Shown here: one piece after another, positions 41,906 to 50,094 of the stretch | Layout: each line of letters begins with the position of its first letter | Numbering within the stretch: position 1 is the stretch's first letter | NCBI RefSeq assembly: GCF_002002865.1 | Contig: NZ_CP019508.1 | Coordinates: 3,018,501-3,082,500, forward strand | Reading direction: 5' to 3' | Length of the DNA: 64,000 bases | Origin: Brevundimonas sp. LM2 | GTDB lineage: Bacteria > Pseudomonadota > Alphaproteobacteria > Caulobacterales > Caulobacteraceae | Made by a program: the position numbers and the translations under genes | The notes under the pieces: model-generated | What the model saw: only the letters and a program-made list of their open reading frames with translations | The model's database searches: none | Told to the model about the DNA's origin: nothing

Positions 41906-43035
41906 TGGCGCACGCCCGGATCCTCGCCGCCCCACAGGCGTCCCGCCCGAAGGCGCGGGCGCAGGCGCTGCACGCGCGGCTGGCCGCGCTGGGCGAGCGC
42001 TACGACGCCGCGCCGGTCTTTCCGATCGAGAGCGTCCAGACCCTGATCGGAGCCGACCTGCACCGCACCTTCGCCCCGGTGGAGAGCGGCGGCGAGACCT
42101 TCGACGACTCCACGGCCGAGGCCCTCGCCCTGCTCGACGTGCTGCGCGCCGTGGGTCGGGCCGACCTGAGCCTGGGGCGGCTGTACGAGGGCCATGTGAA
42201 TGCCCTGAAGCTGTACGACTGGTACGGCGCGCCCGAGCAGACGGCGTGGCTGAGGACCGTCCTGGACGACGGGGCGCTGTTCGGGGTCTGGGCGACCGAG
42301 CCGCCCCCCGGGGTGACTCTGGTCGGGACAGACGACGACCTGAGGCTGCAGGGGGCCAAGGCCTTCGCCACCGGGGCGGGCGGCCTGGCCTATGCCCTGA
42401 TCACGGTGCGTCCCGAGACGGGCCCGCGCCGCCTGGTCGTCGTCCCCGCCGATCATGCGGAGCGGACCGATCTGAGCGGATGGCGGGTGCGGGGCATGCG
42501 GGCGACCGGCAGCGGGCGCTACGACCTGACCGGCCTGAAGCCCCGGCCCCGCGACCTGCTGGGCGCGCCCGGCGACTATGATCGCGATCCGCGCTTCACC
42601 GCCGGGGCCTGGCGGTTCTGCGCGGTGCAGCTGGGCGGGATCGAGGGCCTGCTGATCGAGCTGCGGGCGGCCCTGTCGGACGCGGCCCGCGCCGATCCGA
42701 TCCAGCGCGCCCGCTTCGGCGAGGCGGTGGCCGCGACGCGCACGGCCGGGCTGTGGGTGCGGGAGGCGGCCTTGCGGGCGGCGGTCGATGACCCGGACGC
42801 GCCGGACTTCGCCCGGATGACGCGCGGCGTGGTCGAGCGCTCGGCGCTGGACGTCATGGAATGCGCCGCCCGCGCGGTCGGCACCCGCAGCGCCTTCGAC
42901 GGCCAGAGGATCGACAAGATCACCCGCGACCTGAGCCTGTACCTGCGTCAGGCCGGGCCCGACTATGCGCGGGATCAGGCGGCGATCGCCTGGCTGGATC
43001 ACGACGTCTGGGGCGAGGACGACCGGTTGTGGTAG
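41905..43035 (+). CDS. Acyl-CoA dehydrogenase-like protein
   Basis: A 376-residue protein of the acyl-CoA dehydrogenase fold: LGRLYEGHVNALKLYDWYG (N-terminal helices), FGVWATEPPPGVTL and LQGAKAFATGAGGLAYALITV (middle beta domain around flavin), and a C-terminal helical part with VMECAARAVGTRSAF and ITRDLSLYLRQAGPD. The middle and C-terminal domains are recognisable, but the usual catalytic Glu position is not clear to me. In a glycosyltransferase operon it probably oxidises an acyl or hydroxyacyl group or an amino-sugar-linked chain. Confidence 0.82.
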   Translation: MAHARILAAPQASRPKARAQALHARLAALGERYDAAPVFPIESVQTLIGADLHRTFAPVESGGETFDDSTAEALALLDVLRAVGRADLSLGRLYEGHVNALKLYDWYGAPEQTAWLRTVLDDGALFGVWATEPPPGVTLVGTDDDLRLQGAKAFATGAGGLAYALITVRPETGPRRLVVVPADHAERTDLSGWRVRGMRATGSGRYDLTGLKPRPRDLLGAPGDYDRDPRFTAGAWRFCAVQLGGIEGLLIELRAALSDAARADPIQRARFGEAVAATRTAGLWVREAALRAAVDDPDAPDFARMTRGVVERSALDVMECAARAVGTRSAFDGQRIDKITRDLSLYLRQAGPDYARDQAAIAWLDHDVWGEDDRLW

Positions 43036-43718
43036 GGGCCCGCCGCCTGGCCGCGACCCGCTGGCGCGCCGCCCGCTGGCTGGTGCTGGCCCCCCATGCC
43101 GACGACGAGACCCTGGGGGCCGGGGCGTTGATCGCCGAGGCCGCTGCCGAGGGCCGACTGGCCGGCGTCGCCTTCCTGACCGACGGGACGGGGTCGCATC
43201 CGCATCCTGATCCCGCCAGCCGCGCGCGGCTGAGGGCCATGCGCCGGGCCGAGGCGCGCGCCGCCTGCCGGCTGCTGACGCGCGGGTCGGGGCCGGACCC
43301 CCTGTTCCTCGACTGGCCGGACGCCGGCCCCTTCGGCCCCGGATCGCCGGAGTGGCGCGACACCGTCCGGACCCTGGCCGCCCTGTGCCGGCGCGCGCGG
43401 GTCGATGCCCTCGCGGTGACCGCCGTGGCCGAGCCGCATTGCGACCATGCCGCCGCCGGCCGGCTGGCCCGCGAGGTCGCCCAGGCCGCCCTGAGGCCCG
43501 TGGCGGTCTTCGACTATTGCGTCTGGGGCGAGGCCCCGCCGCGGGTCCAGCCCCTGACGACCGGGGCGTTGACGCCTGGTCGGCGCCGCGCCGCCCTGGC
43601 CGCCCACCGGTCGCAATTGACCCCGGCCTTCGGCGACGGCTTCCGCCTGCCCCCCCATCAGCGCGTCATACCGATGCGCGACCGGCTGTATCCGAGGTCC
43701 CAGCATGACGCGTCCTGA
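43029..43718 (+). CDS. PIG-L family N-deacetylase
   Basis: A 229-residue LmbE/PIG-L enzyme starting GTG at 43029 (overlaps the previous stop). LVLAPHADDETLGAGALIAEA contains the zinc motif HADDE (P-H-x-D-D), GVAFLTDGTGSHPH the second strand, and VTAVAEPHCDHAAAGRLAREVA the HxxH-type third ligand region. Such enzymes remove the acetyl group from N-acetyl-glucosamine units of glycolipids or mycothiol-type precursors. Expected to act on the product of the glycosyltransferases next to it. Confidence 0.92.
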   Translation: MVGARRLAATRWRAARWLVLAPHADDETLGAGALIAEAAAEGRLAGVAFLTDGTGSHPHPDPASRARLRAMRRAEARAACRLLTRGSGPDPLFLDWPDAGPFGPGSPEWRDTVRTLAALCRRARVDALAVTAVAEPHCDHAAAGRLAREVAQAALRPVAVFDYCVWGEAPPRVQPLTTGALTPGRRRAALAAHRSQLTPAFGDGFRLPPHQRVIPMRDRLYPRSQHDAS

Positions 43719-44292
43719 CCAGAGCCTGAAGGCCGACTATTTCGAAGACATGTTCCAGGGCGACGACGACCCCTGGGGCCTGGAAAGCCGGCCCTATGAG
43801 GCGGCCAAGTTCGATCGCTCGGTGCAGGCGCTGGAGGGCCGCCACTACCCGCGCGGCTTCGAGGTCGGCTGCGCCGGCGGGACCCTGACCCAGCGCCTGG
43901 CCCCCCTGACCGGCGACCTGCTGGCCGTGGACATCAGCGAGACGGCGCTGGCGCGCGCCCGCCGCCGCTGCGCCGACCAGCCCCAGGTCCGTTTCGCCCG
44001 GATGGCCTTTCCCGGCCAGACCCCGACGGAGCCCGGCTTCGACCTGATCGTCCTGTCCGAGGTCGCCTATTACTGGGACGACGCCGACCTGGACCGGGCG
44101 GCGGCCTTCGTCGCGCAGGCGCTGGTGCCCGGCGGCGACCTGCTGCTGGTCCATTTCACCGGCGAGACGGACTATCCGCAGACCGGCGACGCGGCGGTCC
44201 AGAAACTGGCGGTTGCCCTGGCGACCGACATCGAGGTGGTGCGGACGGAACGCCACAGCCGCTATCGGCTGGACCTGTGGCGACGGCGATGA
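43705..44292 (+). CDS. NodS-like SAM-dependent methyltransferase
   Basis: A 195-residue methyltransferase. KADYFEDMFQGDDDPWGLESRPYEAAKFDRSVQAL resembles the N-terminus of NodS-type enzymes (DPW....YE..K...). RGFEVGCAGGTLTQRLAP is the SAM motif, DISETALARARRRC motif II, FDLIVLSEVAYYW the acidic core. NodS N-methylates the deacetylated amino sugar of rhizobial Nod factors. Lying right after a PIG-L deacetylase, it may similarly methylate a free amine. Overlaps the previous gene by 14 bp. Confidence 0.88.
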   Translation: MTRPDQSLKADYFEDMFQGDDDPWGLESRPYEAAKFDRSVQALEGRHYPRGFEVGCAGGTLTQRLAPLTGDLLAVDISETALARARRRCADQPQVRFARMAFPGQTPTEPGFDLIVLSEVAYYWDDADLDRAAAFVAQALVPGGDLLLVHFTGETDYPQTGDAAVQKLAVALATDIEVVRTERHSRYRLDLWRRR

Positions 44293-45143
44293 GCGACGTC
44301 AGCGTCCTGACCCTCGTCAAGAACCGGGCGGTGCACCTTCAACGTCTGGTCGAGGGGCTGAGACGCAGTACGACGCCGCCCCGCGAACTGATCGTGGTCG
44401 ACATGAGCGAGCCCCCGGTCGCGCTCGATCCCGTGCCCGAGTTTCCGGTCACGGTCGTGCGGCTTGAGACCCCGGGGCTACCGCTGGCCCAGGCGCGCAA
44501 CCTGGCCGCCCGCCACGCCGGCGGATCGCACCTGCTGTTCCTGGACGTCGACTGTATCCCGATGGCCGGGCTGGTGGCGTCCATCGACGCCGCGCTGAGC
44601 GCCGCCGACGACCTGATCTGCGCCGAGGTGCTGTATCTGCCGGCCGAGGCCGTGGGCGAGGACTGGACCGAGGCGGGCCTGACGTCCGTCGCCGCGCCCC
44701 ACCCGGTGCGCGCCTTTCCGCCGGAGGGCTCGCGCATCGAACCCAATGCCGGCCTGTTCTGGTCCCTGACCTTCGGCACCCGGCGACGGACCTTCGACGA
44801 CGTCGGCGGGTTCGACGAGGCCTTCACCGGCTATGGCGCGGAAGACACCGATTTCGGCTTCCGCTGTCGCGACGCGGGGCTGCCCCTGGTCTTCCGCAGC
44901 GGCCCGGGGTCGTTCCATCAGCACCACGCCGTCCACCATCCGCCGCTGCAGCATTTCGACGCCATCGTCGCCAACGCTACCCGATTTCACACGCGGTGGA
45001 AGATCTGGCCGATGGAGGGCTGGCTGAAGAGTTTCGCGGAGCGGGGTTTGCTGCGCGTGGGGCCGGACCGCCTCACCGTCCTCCGCCAGCCCATGCCCTC
45101 GGAGATCGAGGCGGCCAGACAGCCGCGTGAGGTCCGATTCTAA
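44289..45143 (+). CDS. Glycosyltransferase family 2, second copy
   Basis: A 284-residue GT-A enzyme: MSDVSVLTLVKNRAVHLQRLVEG, ELIVVDMSEPP, GLPLAQARNLAARHAGGSHLLFLDVDCIPM (DxD as DVDC), FDDVGGFDEAFTGYGAEDTDFGFRCRDAGLPLVF (GAEDTDF) and a C-terminal Phe/Arg segment. ATG overlaps the previous stop (ATGA). It is the last gene of the operon, 4 bp before a tRNA-Arg gene on the other strand. Different in sequence from the GT2 at 39888. Confidence 0.92.
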   Translation: MSDVSVLTLVKNRAVHLQRLVEGLRRSTTPPRELIVVDMSEPPVALDPVPEFPVTVVRLETPGLPLAQARNLAARHAGGSHLLFLDVDCIPMAGLVASIDAALSAADDLICAEVLYLPAEAVGEDWTEAGLTSVAAPHPVRAFPPEGSRIEPNAGLFWSLTFGTRRRTFDDVGGFDEAFTGYGAEDTDFGFRCRDAGLPLVFRSGPGSFHQHHAVHHPPLQHFDAIVANATRFHTRWKIWPMEGWLKSFAERGLLRVGPDRLTVLRQPMPSEIEAARQPREVRF

Positions 45144-45146
45144 AGA

Positions 45147-45223
45147 TGGCGGCCCCGGAGGGACTCCAACCCCCGACCTCGGCTTTAGGAAAGCCTTGCT
45201 CTATGCAGCTGAGCTACGGAGCC
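45147..45223 (-). tRNA. tRNA-Arg (CCT), CCA encoded
   Basis: A 77-base cloverleaf ending in encoded CCA. Acceptor GGCTCCG / CGGGGCC, D arm GCTC-AGCTGCATA-GAGC, anticodon loop TTCCTAA with CCT, T arm GGGGG-TTGGAGT-CCCTC. Two invariant bases are changed together: D-loop G19 is C, and T-loop C56 is G, so the tertiary 19-56 pair is C-G rather than G-C. The 27-43 pair (A-G) is mismatched. It lies 4 bp from the end of the glycan operon, on the opposite strand. Confidence 0.95.
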
Positions 45224-45465
45224 GTTGATCGCGTCCTAGCGGGTCGCGCCGGGACGGGAAAGATGGGGTGGCGAATTCGGCCCCTCCTGCAGGGCGTGCC
45301 GCCCGCCGCGCCGACACCCGCCTTGTGGTTAATTCGGGTTAAGCTACCCTATCTGGGGGTGAACAAATCCCGAATCGCGGGGCGTCGCCGATTCGGTCCT
45401 GATTCGTTTCGCCCCTGTTCCGTATCTGCACGCCGGCCTGTTAAGCTGTCTCGCAGGAGGCCGAG
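45224..45465 (+). promoter_or_regulatory. Region upstream of the ABA4-like gene, with CtrA-like half sites
   Basis: Between tRNA-Arg and the ABA4-like gene. TTAATTCGGGTTAA at about 45328-45341 has two TTAA halves spaced by 6, one short of the CtrA consensus (TTAA-N7-TTAA). The strand then reads GCTACCCTATC, possibly a -10. Evidence for CtrA is weak because of the spacing. Confidence 0.35.
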
Positions 45466-45891
45466 ATGACCCTGGATGCCCTGTTCAACCTCGCCAATGC
45501 GGTCGCCCTGGTCGGCTGGGTGATCCTGGCGCTGGCCCCGCTGCGCCGGCCGCTGGCGATCGCCGCGGCCCGAAGCATCGGGGTGGGGCTGGCGGTGGCC
45601 TATGCGGTGCTGCTGGTCCAGGCCGTCGCGAGCGGCGGTCTGGGCGGGGACCTGACCACCCTGGCGGGACTGACCGAGGGCTTCAGCCGGCCCGAGGCTG
45701 TGCTGGTGGGCTGGGTCCACTACCTGGCCTTCGACCTGTGGGTCGGGGCGTGGGCGATCGAGGATGCGGGCAGGCGGGGCGTGCCGCATGCCGCGATGCT
45801 GCCGGTGCTGTTCCTGACGCTGATGGCCGGGCCGGTCGGCCTGCTGGTCTATCTGGGTCTGCGGGCCACCCTGGGCCGCAAAACCGTCTGA
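45466..45891 (+). CDS. ABA4-like (DUF4281) membrane protein
   Basis: A 141-residue protein with four hydrophobic segments. LDALFNLANAVALVGWVILALAP, LVGWVHYLAFDLWVGAWAIED and PVLFLTLMAGPVGLLVYLGLR match the ABA4-like family, first known from plant neoxanthin synthesis and widespread in bacteria without assigned role. The WVHYLAFDL(W/F)VG core is conserved. A GGAGG-type site lies just upstream (AGGAGGCCGAG). Inner membrane; substrate unknown, possibly carotenoid-linked. Confidence 0.9.
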   Translation: MTLDALFNLANAVALVGWVILALAPLRRPLAIAAARSIGVGLAVAYAVLLVQAVASGGLGGDLTTLAGLTEGFSRPEAVLVGWVHYLAFDLWVGAWAIEDAGRRGVPHAAMLPVLFLTLMAGPVGLLVYLGLRATLGRKTV

Positions 45892-45954
45892 TCCGACACC
45901 GCGACCCGCAACCGCCTTGAGGAACCCAAGGCGAATCGCCACCTTATCCTCACC

Positions 45955-48462
45955 ATGAGCGACCGCCCCACCGGCCTCGCCCCGTCCCGCGTCGTCGCGG
46001 TGCTGGGGCCGACCAATACCGGGAAGACCCATCTGGCGGTCGAGCGGATGCTGGGCCACGCCTCGGGCATGATCGGCCTGCCGCTGCGGCTGCTGGCGCG
46101 CGAGATCTATGAGCGGATCGTGCGGATGCGGGGGGCCAATGCCGTCGCCCTGATCACCGGCGAGGAGAAGATCATCCCGACCCGGCCCCACTACTGGGTC
46201 TGCACGGTCGAGGCCATGCCGCTGGAGCGCGAGGTCGAGTTCCTGGCCATCGACGAGATCCAGCTGGCCGCCGACCCCGAGCGCGGCCATGTCTTTACCA
46301 GCCGGCTGCTGCACGCCCGGGGCCGGTTCGAGACCATGTTCCTGGGGGCCGCGACCATGGCCCCCCTGATGCGGCGGCTGATCCCCGACGTGGAGATCGT
46401 CACGCGCGAGCGGCTGTCGTCGCTGACCTATGCCGGATCCAAGAAGCTGACCCGCCTGCCCCGGCGCAGCGCCATCGTCGCCTTCTCGACCGAGCAGGTC
46501 TACACCATCGCCGAACTGATCCGGCGCCAGCGCGGCGGGGCGGCCGTGGTGATGGGCTCGCTGAGCCCCCGCACCCGCAACGCCCAGGTGGCCCTGTTCC
46601 AGTCGGGCGAGGTGGACTTCCTGGTCGCCACCGACGCCATCGGCATGGGGCTGAACATGGACGTCGACCATGTCGCCTTCGCCGGGATGCGCAAGTTCGA
46701 CGGGCGGCGCACCCGCTGGCTGCACGCCCACGAGATCGCCCAGATCGCCGGGCGAGCGGGTCGCCACATCCGCGACGGCACCTTCGGGGTCACCGGCGAG
46801 GCCGACGAACTGGACGAGGACCTGGTGGATCAGGTGGTCGAGCACCGGTTCGATCCGGTACAGGCCATCGAGTGGCGCAACGCCCGGCTGGATTTCGACA
46901 CCCTGCCCGACCTGCTGCGCTCGCTGGTGCAGACGCCGGGTGTCCCCGGGCTGAAGCTGACCGGCCAGGCGCTGGACGAGACCCTGCTGCGCCGCGCCCT
47001 GCAGGATGAGGAGGTCAAGCGCATCGGGCGGTCGCGCGGGACCATCATGCGGCTGTGGGAGGCCTGCCAGCTGCCCGACTTCCAGAAGACGACGCTGGAC
47101 GAGCACGCCCGGCTGTCGCGCGACGTCTTCCACGCCCTGACCGGCAAGCGGGGGAGGCTGACCGACGACTGGTTCGCGCCGCGCTTCGCCGAGGTCGACC
47201 GCGACGACGGCCAGATCGACCAACTGTCGGCGCGGCTGGCCGGGGTGCGGACCCTGTCCTACATCGCCAACCGGCCGGACTGGCTGGACGGCAACAGGGC
47301 CTGGCGCGAGCGCGCGCGGGCGCTGGAGGACCGGCTGTCGGACGTACTGCACGAACGGCTGACGGCGCGGTTCGTGGACCGCAAGACCACCGCCCTGATG
47401 CGGTCGCTGCACGACCACGCCGAGACCATGGCCGAGGTGGCGGCGGACGGGGTGGTCTCCGTCGACGGCGAGGCGGTGGGGCATCTGGAGGGGGTGCGGT
47501 TCGCCGTGGCCTCCGGCGGCTCGGCCCTTGCGGACCGGACGCTGAAGACCGCCGCCCTGCGCGCGGTCGGGCCCGAGATCGCCCGGCGGCTGGGCAGGCT
47601 GGCCGCCGACGGGGACGAGGCCTTCTCGCTGACGCCGGAGGGCGAGGTGCTGTGGGCCGGGGCCCTGGCGGCGCGGATCGTCAATGCCGAGCCCTTCAGC
47701 CCCCGGGTGCGGCTGATCGGGGAGCTGGGGCCGGCGGCGGCGCGGGATCGGGCCCAGCGGCGGATCGAGGCCTGGCTGGCGGCCGAGGCCGGACGGTCGT
47801 TGCGCGACCTGCGACGACTGAAGAGCGCGATCGAGAGCGGGGCGCTGAAGGGCCTGCCGCGCGGCATCGCCTTCCGCCTGCTGGAGGCCGGGGGCGTCAT
47901 CGACCGGCGCGACGTCGAGCGGGATCTGGCCGCCCTGAGCCAGGTCGAGCGGCGCACGATCAAGACCTTCGCCATCCGGGTGGGGACCCATTCGGTCTGG
48001 CTGCCGGGCGTGCTGAAGCCCCGCGCGCGGGCGATGGCCCAGGCCTTCGTCGCGGGCGAGCCGTTCCGGGCGCGGGCGGAGGGGCTGACGCCTCTGCCGG
48101 TGCCGGGCCCCTCGATGCGGGCGCTGGCCGCCTTCGGAGTGCGGGCGGCGGGCGGCCGGGCGGTGCCGGTCGAGGCGCTGGAACGGGCCGCCGATCTGAG
48201 GCGCGAGGGCAAGGGCCGACTGTCGGACGAGGCGCTGACAACCCTGGGCTGGACCGGTGAGGACGCCAAGGCGATCTGGGCCGCGCTGAAGGTCGTCCGG
48301 GCCCAGATGCCGGACCGCGAGGGCGCGCCGCCGGCCGTCGTGCGGGATTCGCCCTTCGCCCGACTGGCTGAACTGACCCAGGCCCCGGCACCGGCACCGC
48401 CCGCCGCCTCGGCGCGGCGCGCGCGCAAGCGACCGCGCAAGGCCGTGGCCAAATCTGCCTGA
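45955..48462 (+). CDS. Suv3-like superfamily 2 RNA helicase
   Basis: An 835-residue DExH-box helicase related to mitochondrial Suv3. Walker A is AVLGPTNTGKTHLAVERML (residues 15-33), motif II FLAIDEIQLAADPERGHVFT, then ATMAPLMRRL, VVMGSLSPRTRNAQV, DFLVATDAIGMGLNMDVDHVAF and the motif VI QIAGRAGRHIRDG. A long C-terminal region has no clear domain and ends with a Lys/Arg/Ala tail. It should unwind structured RNA, perhaps with a 3' exonuclease such as PNPase. Stop and next start overlap by 1 base. Confidence 0.93.
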   Translation: MSDRPTGLAPSRVVAVLGPTNTGKTHLAVERMLGHASGMIGLPLRLLAREIYERIVRMRGANAVALITGEEKIIPTRPHYWVCTVEAMPLEREVEFLAIDEIQLAADPERGHVFTSRLLHARGRFETMFLGAATMAPLMRRLIPDVEIVTRERLSSLTYAGSKKLTRLPRRSAIVAFSTEQVYTIAELIRRQRGGAAVVMGSLSPRTRNAQVALFQSGEVDFLVATDAIGMGLNMDVDHVAFAGMRKFDGRRTRWLHAHEIAQIAGRAGRHIRDGTFGVTGEADELDEDLVDQVVEHRFDPVQAIEWRNARLDFDTLPDLLRSLVQTPGVPGLKLTGQALDETLLRRALQDEEVKRIGRSRGTIMRLWEACQLPDFQKTTLDEHARLSRDVFHALTGKRGRLTDDWFAPRFAEVDRDDGQIDQLSARLAGVRTLSYIANRPDWLDGNRAWRERARALEDRLSDVLHERLTARFVDRKTTALMRSLHDHAETMAEVAADGVVSVDGEAVGHLEGVRFAVASGGSALADRTLKTAALRAVGPEIARRLGRLAADGDEAFSLTPEGEVLWAGALAARIVNAEPFSPRVRLIGELGPAAARDRAQRRIEAWLAAEAGRSLRDLRRLKSAIESGALKGLPRGIAFRLLEAGGVIDRRDVERDLAALSQVERRTIKTFAIRVGTHSVWLPGVLKPRARAMAQAFVAGEPFRARAEGLTPLPVPGPSMRALAAFGVRAAGGRAVPVEALERAADLRREGKGRLSDEALTTLGWTGEDAKAIWAALKVVRAQMPDREGAPPAVVRDSPFARLAELTQAPAPAPPAASARRARKRPRKAVAKSA

Positions 48463-49805
48463 TGGGGTCCGCCGCCGGAATGCGACCCTTCCATCATCTG
48501 CTGGCCAACAATCTGGTGGCCAACGTGACCAATTTCACCGTCTGGTTCGCCCTGACCTTCTGGGTCTATCTGGAGACCCGGTCGGTGTTCGCCACCGGCA
48601 TGATCGCGGGCCTGTACCTGGCCCTGACGGCCGGTCTGGCCTTCTGGCTGGGCAGCCTGGTGGATCACCATCGCAAGAAGCGGGTCATGCTGGGGTCCAG
48701 CGTCGTCTCCGCCGCCTTCTACGCGGCGGCCCTGTCGCTGCTGGCGCTGACGCCAGGGGACGCGCTGCGCTCGGTGTCGGGACCGTTCCTGTGGGTGTTC
48801 ATCGGCCTGATCATGCTGGGCGTGATCGCCGGCAACATCCGCGCCATCGCCCTGCCCACCCTGGTGACCGTGCTGGTGGACGAGGATCGCCGGGACCGGG
48901 CCAACGGCCTGGTCGGCATGGTCACGGGCATAGGCTTCCTGACCACCTCGGTGATCTCGGGGTTGCTGGTGGCCTGGGGCGGCATGGTCGCGACCCTGGC
49001 CATCGCGCTCGGTCTGACGGCGCTGGTCTTCGTTCATCTGAGCCTGGTGCGGGTGCCGGAGCCGGCCCCGGCGGGCGGGACCGGCGGGACGGCCGCCCCG
49101 CGTCGCGTCGATCTGAGGGGGACGATCCGGATCGTGGGGGCGGTGCCCGGCCTGTTCGCCCTGATCCTGTTCGCCACCTTCAACAACTTCCTGGGCGGGG
49201 TCTTCATGGCGCTGATGGACGCCTATGGCCTGTCGATGATGCCGGTCCGGCAGTGGGGCCTGCTGTGGGGCGGGGTCTCGATCGCCTTCATCCTGTCGGG
49301 GATCCTGATCTCGCGCGTGGGGCTGGGGAGCCGTCCGCTGCGGACGCTGATGATCGTCAATCTGGTGGCCTGGACGACGGCGGCGATCTTCACGATCCAG
49401 CCCTCCATCCCGCTGCTGGCGGCGGGCTGTTTCATCTGGATGTTCCTGGGCCCCTATGCGGAGGCGGCGGAACAGACGACGCTGCAGAAGGTGGTCCCGT
49501 TCGAGCGGCAGGGACGGGTGTTCGGCTTCGCCCAGTCAGTGGAACAGGCCGCCTCGCCCCTGACCGCCTTCCTGATCGGGCCGCTGACCCAGTTCCTGGT
49601 CATCCCCTTCATGACCGACGGCGTGGGGGCCGAGGCGATCGGGGAGTGGTTCGGGCGCGGCCCGGCGCGCGGCATGGCCCTGGTCTTCACGGTGGCGGGG
49701 GTGCTGGGGCTGATCGCCACGATCGTGGCCTTCAACTCGCGGTTCTATCGGCGGCTGTCGGCCGCCTATGCGCAGCCGACGGCGGAGACGGAGGCCCCCG
49801 CATGA
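48462..49805 (+). CDS. Major facilitator superfamily transporter
   Basis: A 447-residue transporter with about 12 hydrophobic segments. FHHLLANNLVANVTNFTVWFALTFWVYLE opens it; GSLVDHHRKKRVMLGSSVVS is the MFS motif A region between TM2 and TM3. The second half starts near residue 215 (RRVDLRGTIRIVGAVPGLFALIL). C-terminal TM ends at QPTAETEAPA. Substrate unknown; possibly an efflux or lysophospholipid-type transporter. Overlaps the helicase stop by one base and the S4 gene start by ATGA. Confidence 0.9.
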   Translation: MGSAAGMRPFHHLLANNLVANVTNFTVWFALTFWVYLETRSVFATGMIAGLYLALTAGLAFWLGSLVDHHRKKRVMLGSSVVSAAFYAAALSLLALTPGDALRSVSGPFLWVFIGLIMLGVIAGNIRAIALPTLVTVLVDEDRRDRANGLVGMVTGIGFLTTSVISGLLVAWGGMVATLAIALGLTALVFVHLSLVRVPEPAPAGGTGGTAAPRRVDLRGTIRIVGAVPGLFALILFATFNNFLGGVFMALMDAYGLSMMPVRQWGLLWGGVSIAFILSGILISRVGLGSRPLRTLMIVNLVAWTTAAIFTIQPSIPLLAAGCFIWMFLGPYAEAAEQTTLQKVVPFERQGRVFGFAQSVEQAASPLTAFLIGPLTQFLVIPFMTDGVGAEAIGEWFGRGPARGMALVFTVAGVLGLIATIVAFNSRFYRRLSAAYAQPTAETEAPA

Positions 49806-50092
49806 ACCCGGTCGAGTCCGTCCGCATCGACGTCTGGCTGTGGCGGGCGCGGTTCGCCAAGACGCGGTCGCTGGCCGCCGCCCTGGTCGAGCGCGGCGCG
49901 GTGCGGCTGACGCATCAGGGGCGGCAGACGCGGCTGGACAAGCCCAGCCGCGTCGTCCACCCGGGCGACGAGATCGTCTTCGCCCGCGACGGCCGGATCA
50001 CGGTCGTCCGGGTCGAGGCCCTGGGCGAGCGGCGCGGTCCCCCGGCGGAGGCCCGCGCCCTGTACGTCCCGATCGGGGATGACCCCGAATAG
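49802..50092 (+). CDS. S4-domain RNA-binding protein (Hsp15-like)
   Basis: A 96-residue protein consisting of an S4 domain: VESVRIDVWLWRARFAKTRSLAAALVERGAVRLTHQGRQT and KPSRVVHPGDEIVFARDGRITVVRVEALGERRGP. It resembles heat-shock protein 15 (HslR), which rescues stalled 50S subunits with attached peptidyl-tRNA. Coupled by ATGA to the transporter. It converges with yceI, whose stop is 3 bp away. Confidence 0.9.
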   Translation: MNPVESVRIDVWLWRARFAKTRSLAAALVERGAVRLTHQGRQTRLDKPSRVVHPGDEIVFARDGRITVVRVEALGERRGPPAEARALYVPIGDDPE

Positions 50093-50094
50093 GC

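Noticed and set aside
37448..45223. A genomic island bounded by the two tRNA genes
   Set aside because: GC and codon use of the glycan operon match the chromosome, no integrase or repeated tRNA end is present, and the tRNAs differ in type.
45328..45341. CtrA site upstream of the ABA4-like gene
   Set aside because: The TTAA halves are spaced by 6, not 7, and no CtrA-linked gene is adjacent; kept only as a low-confidence region note.
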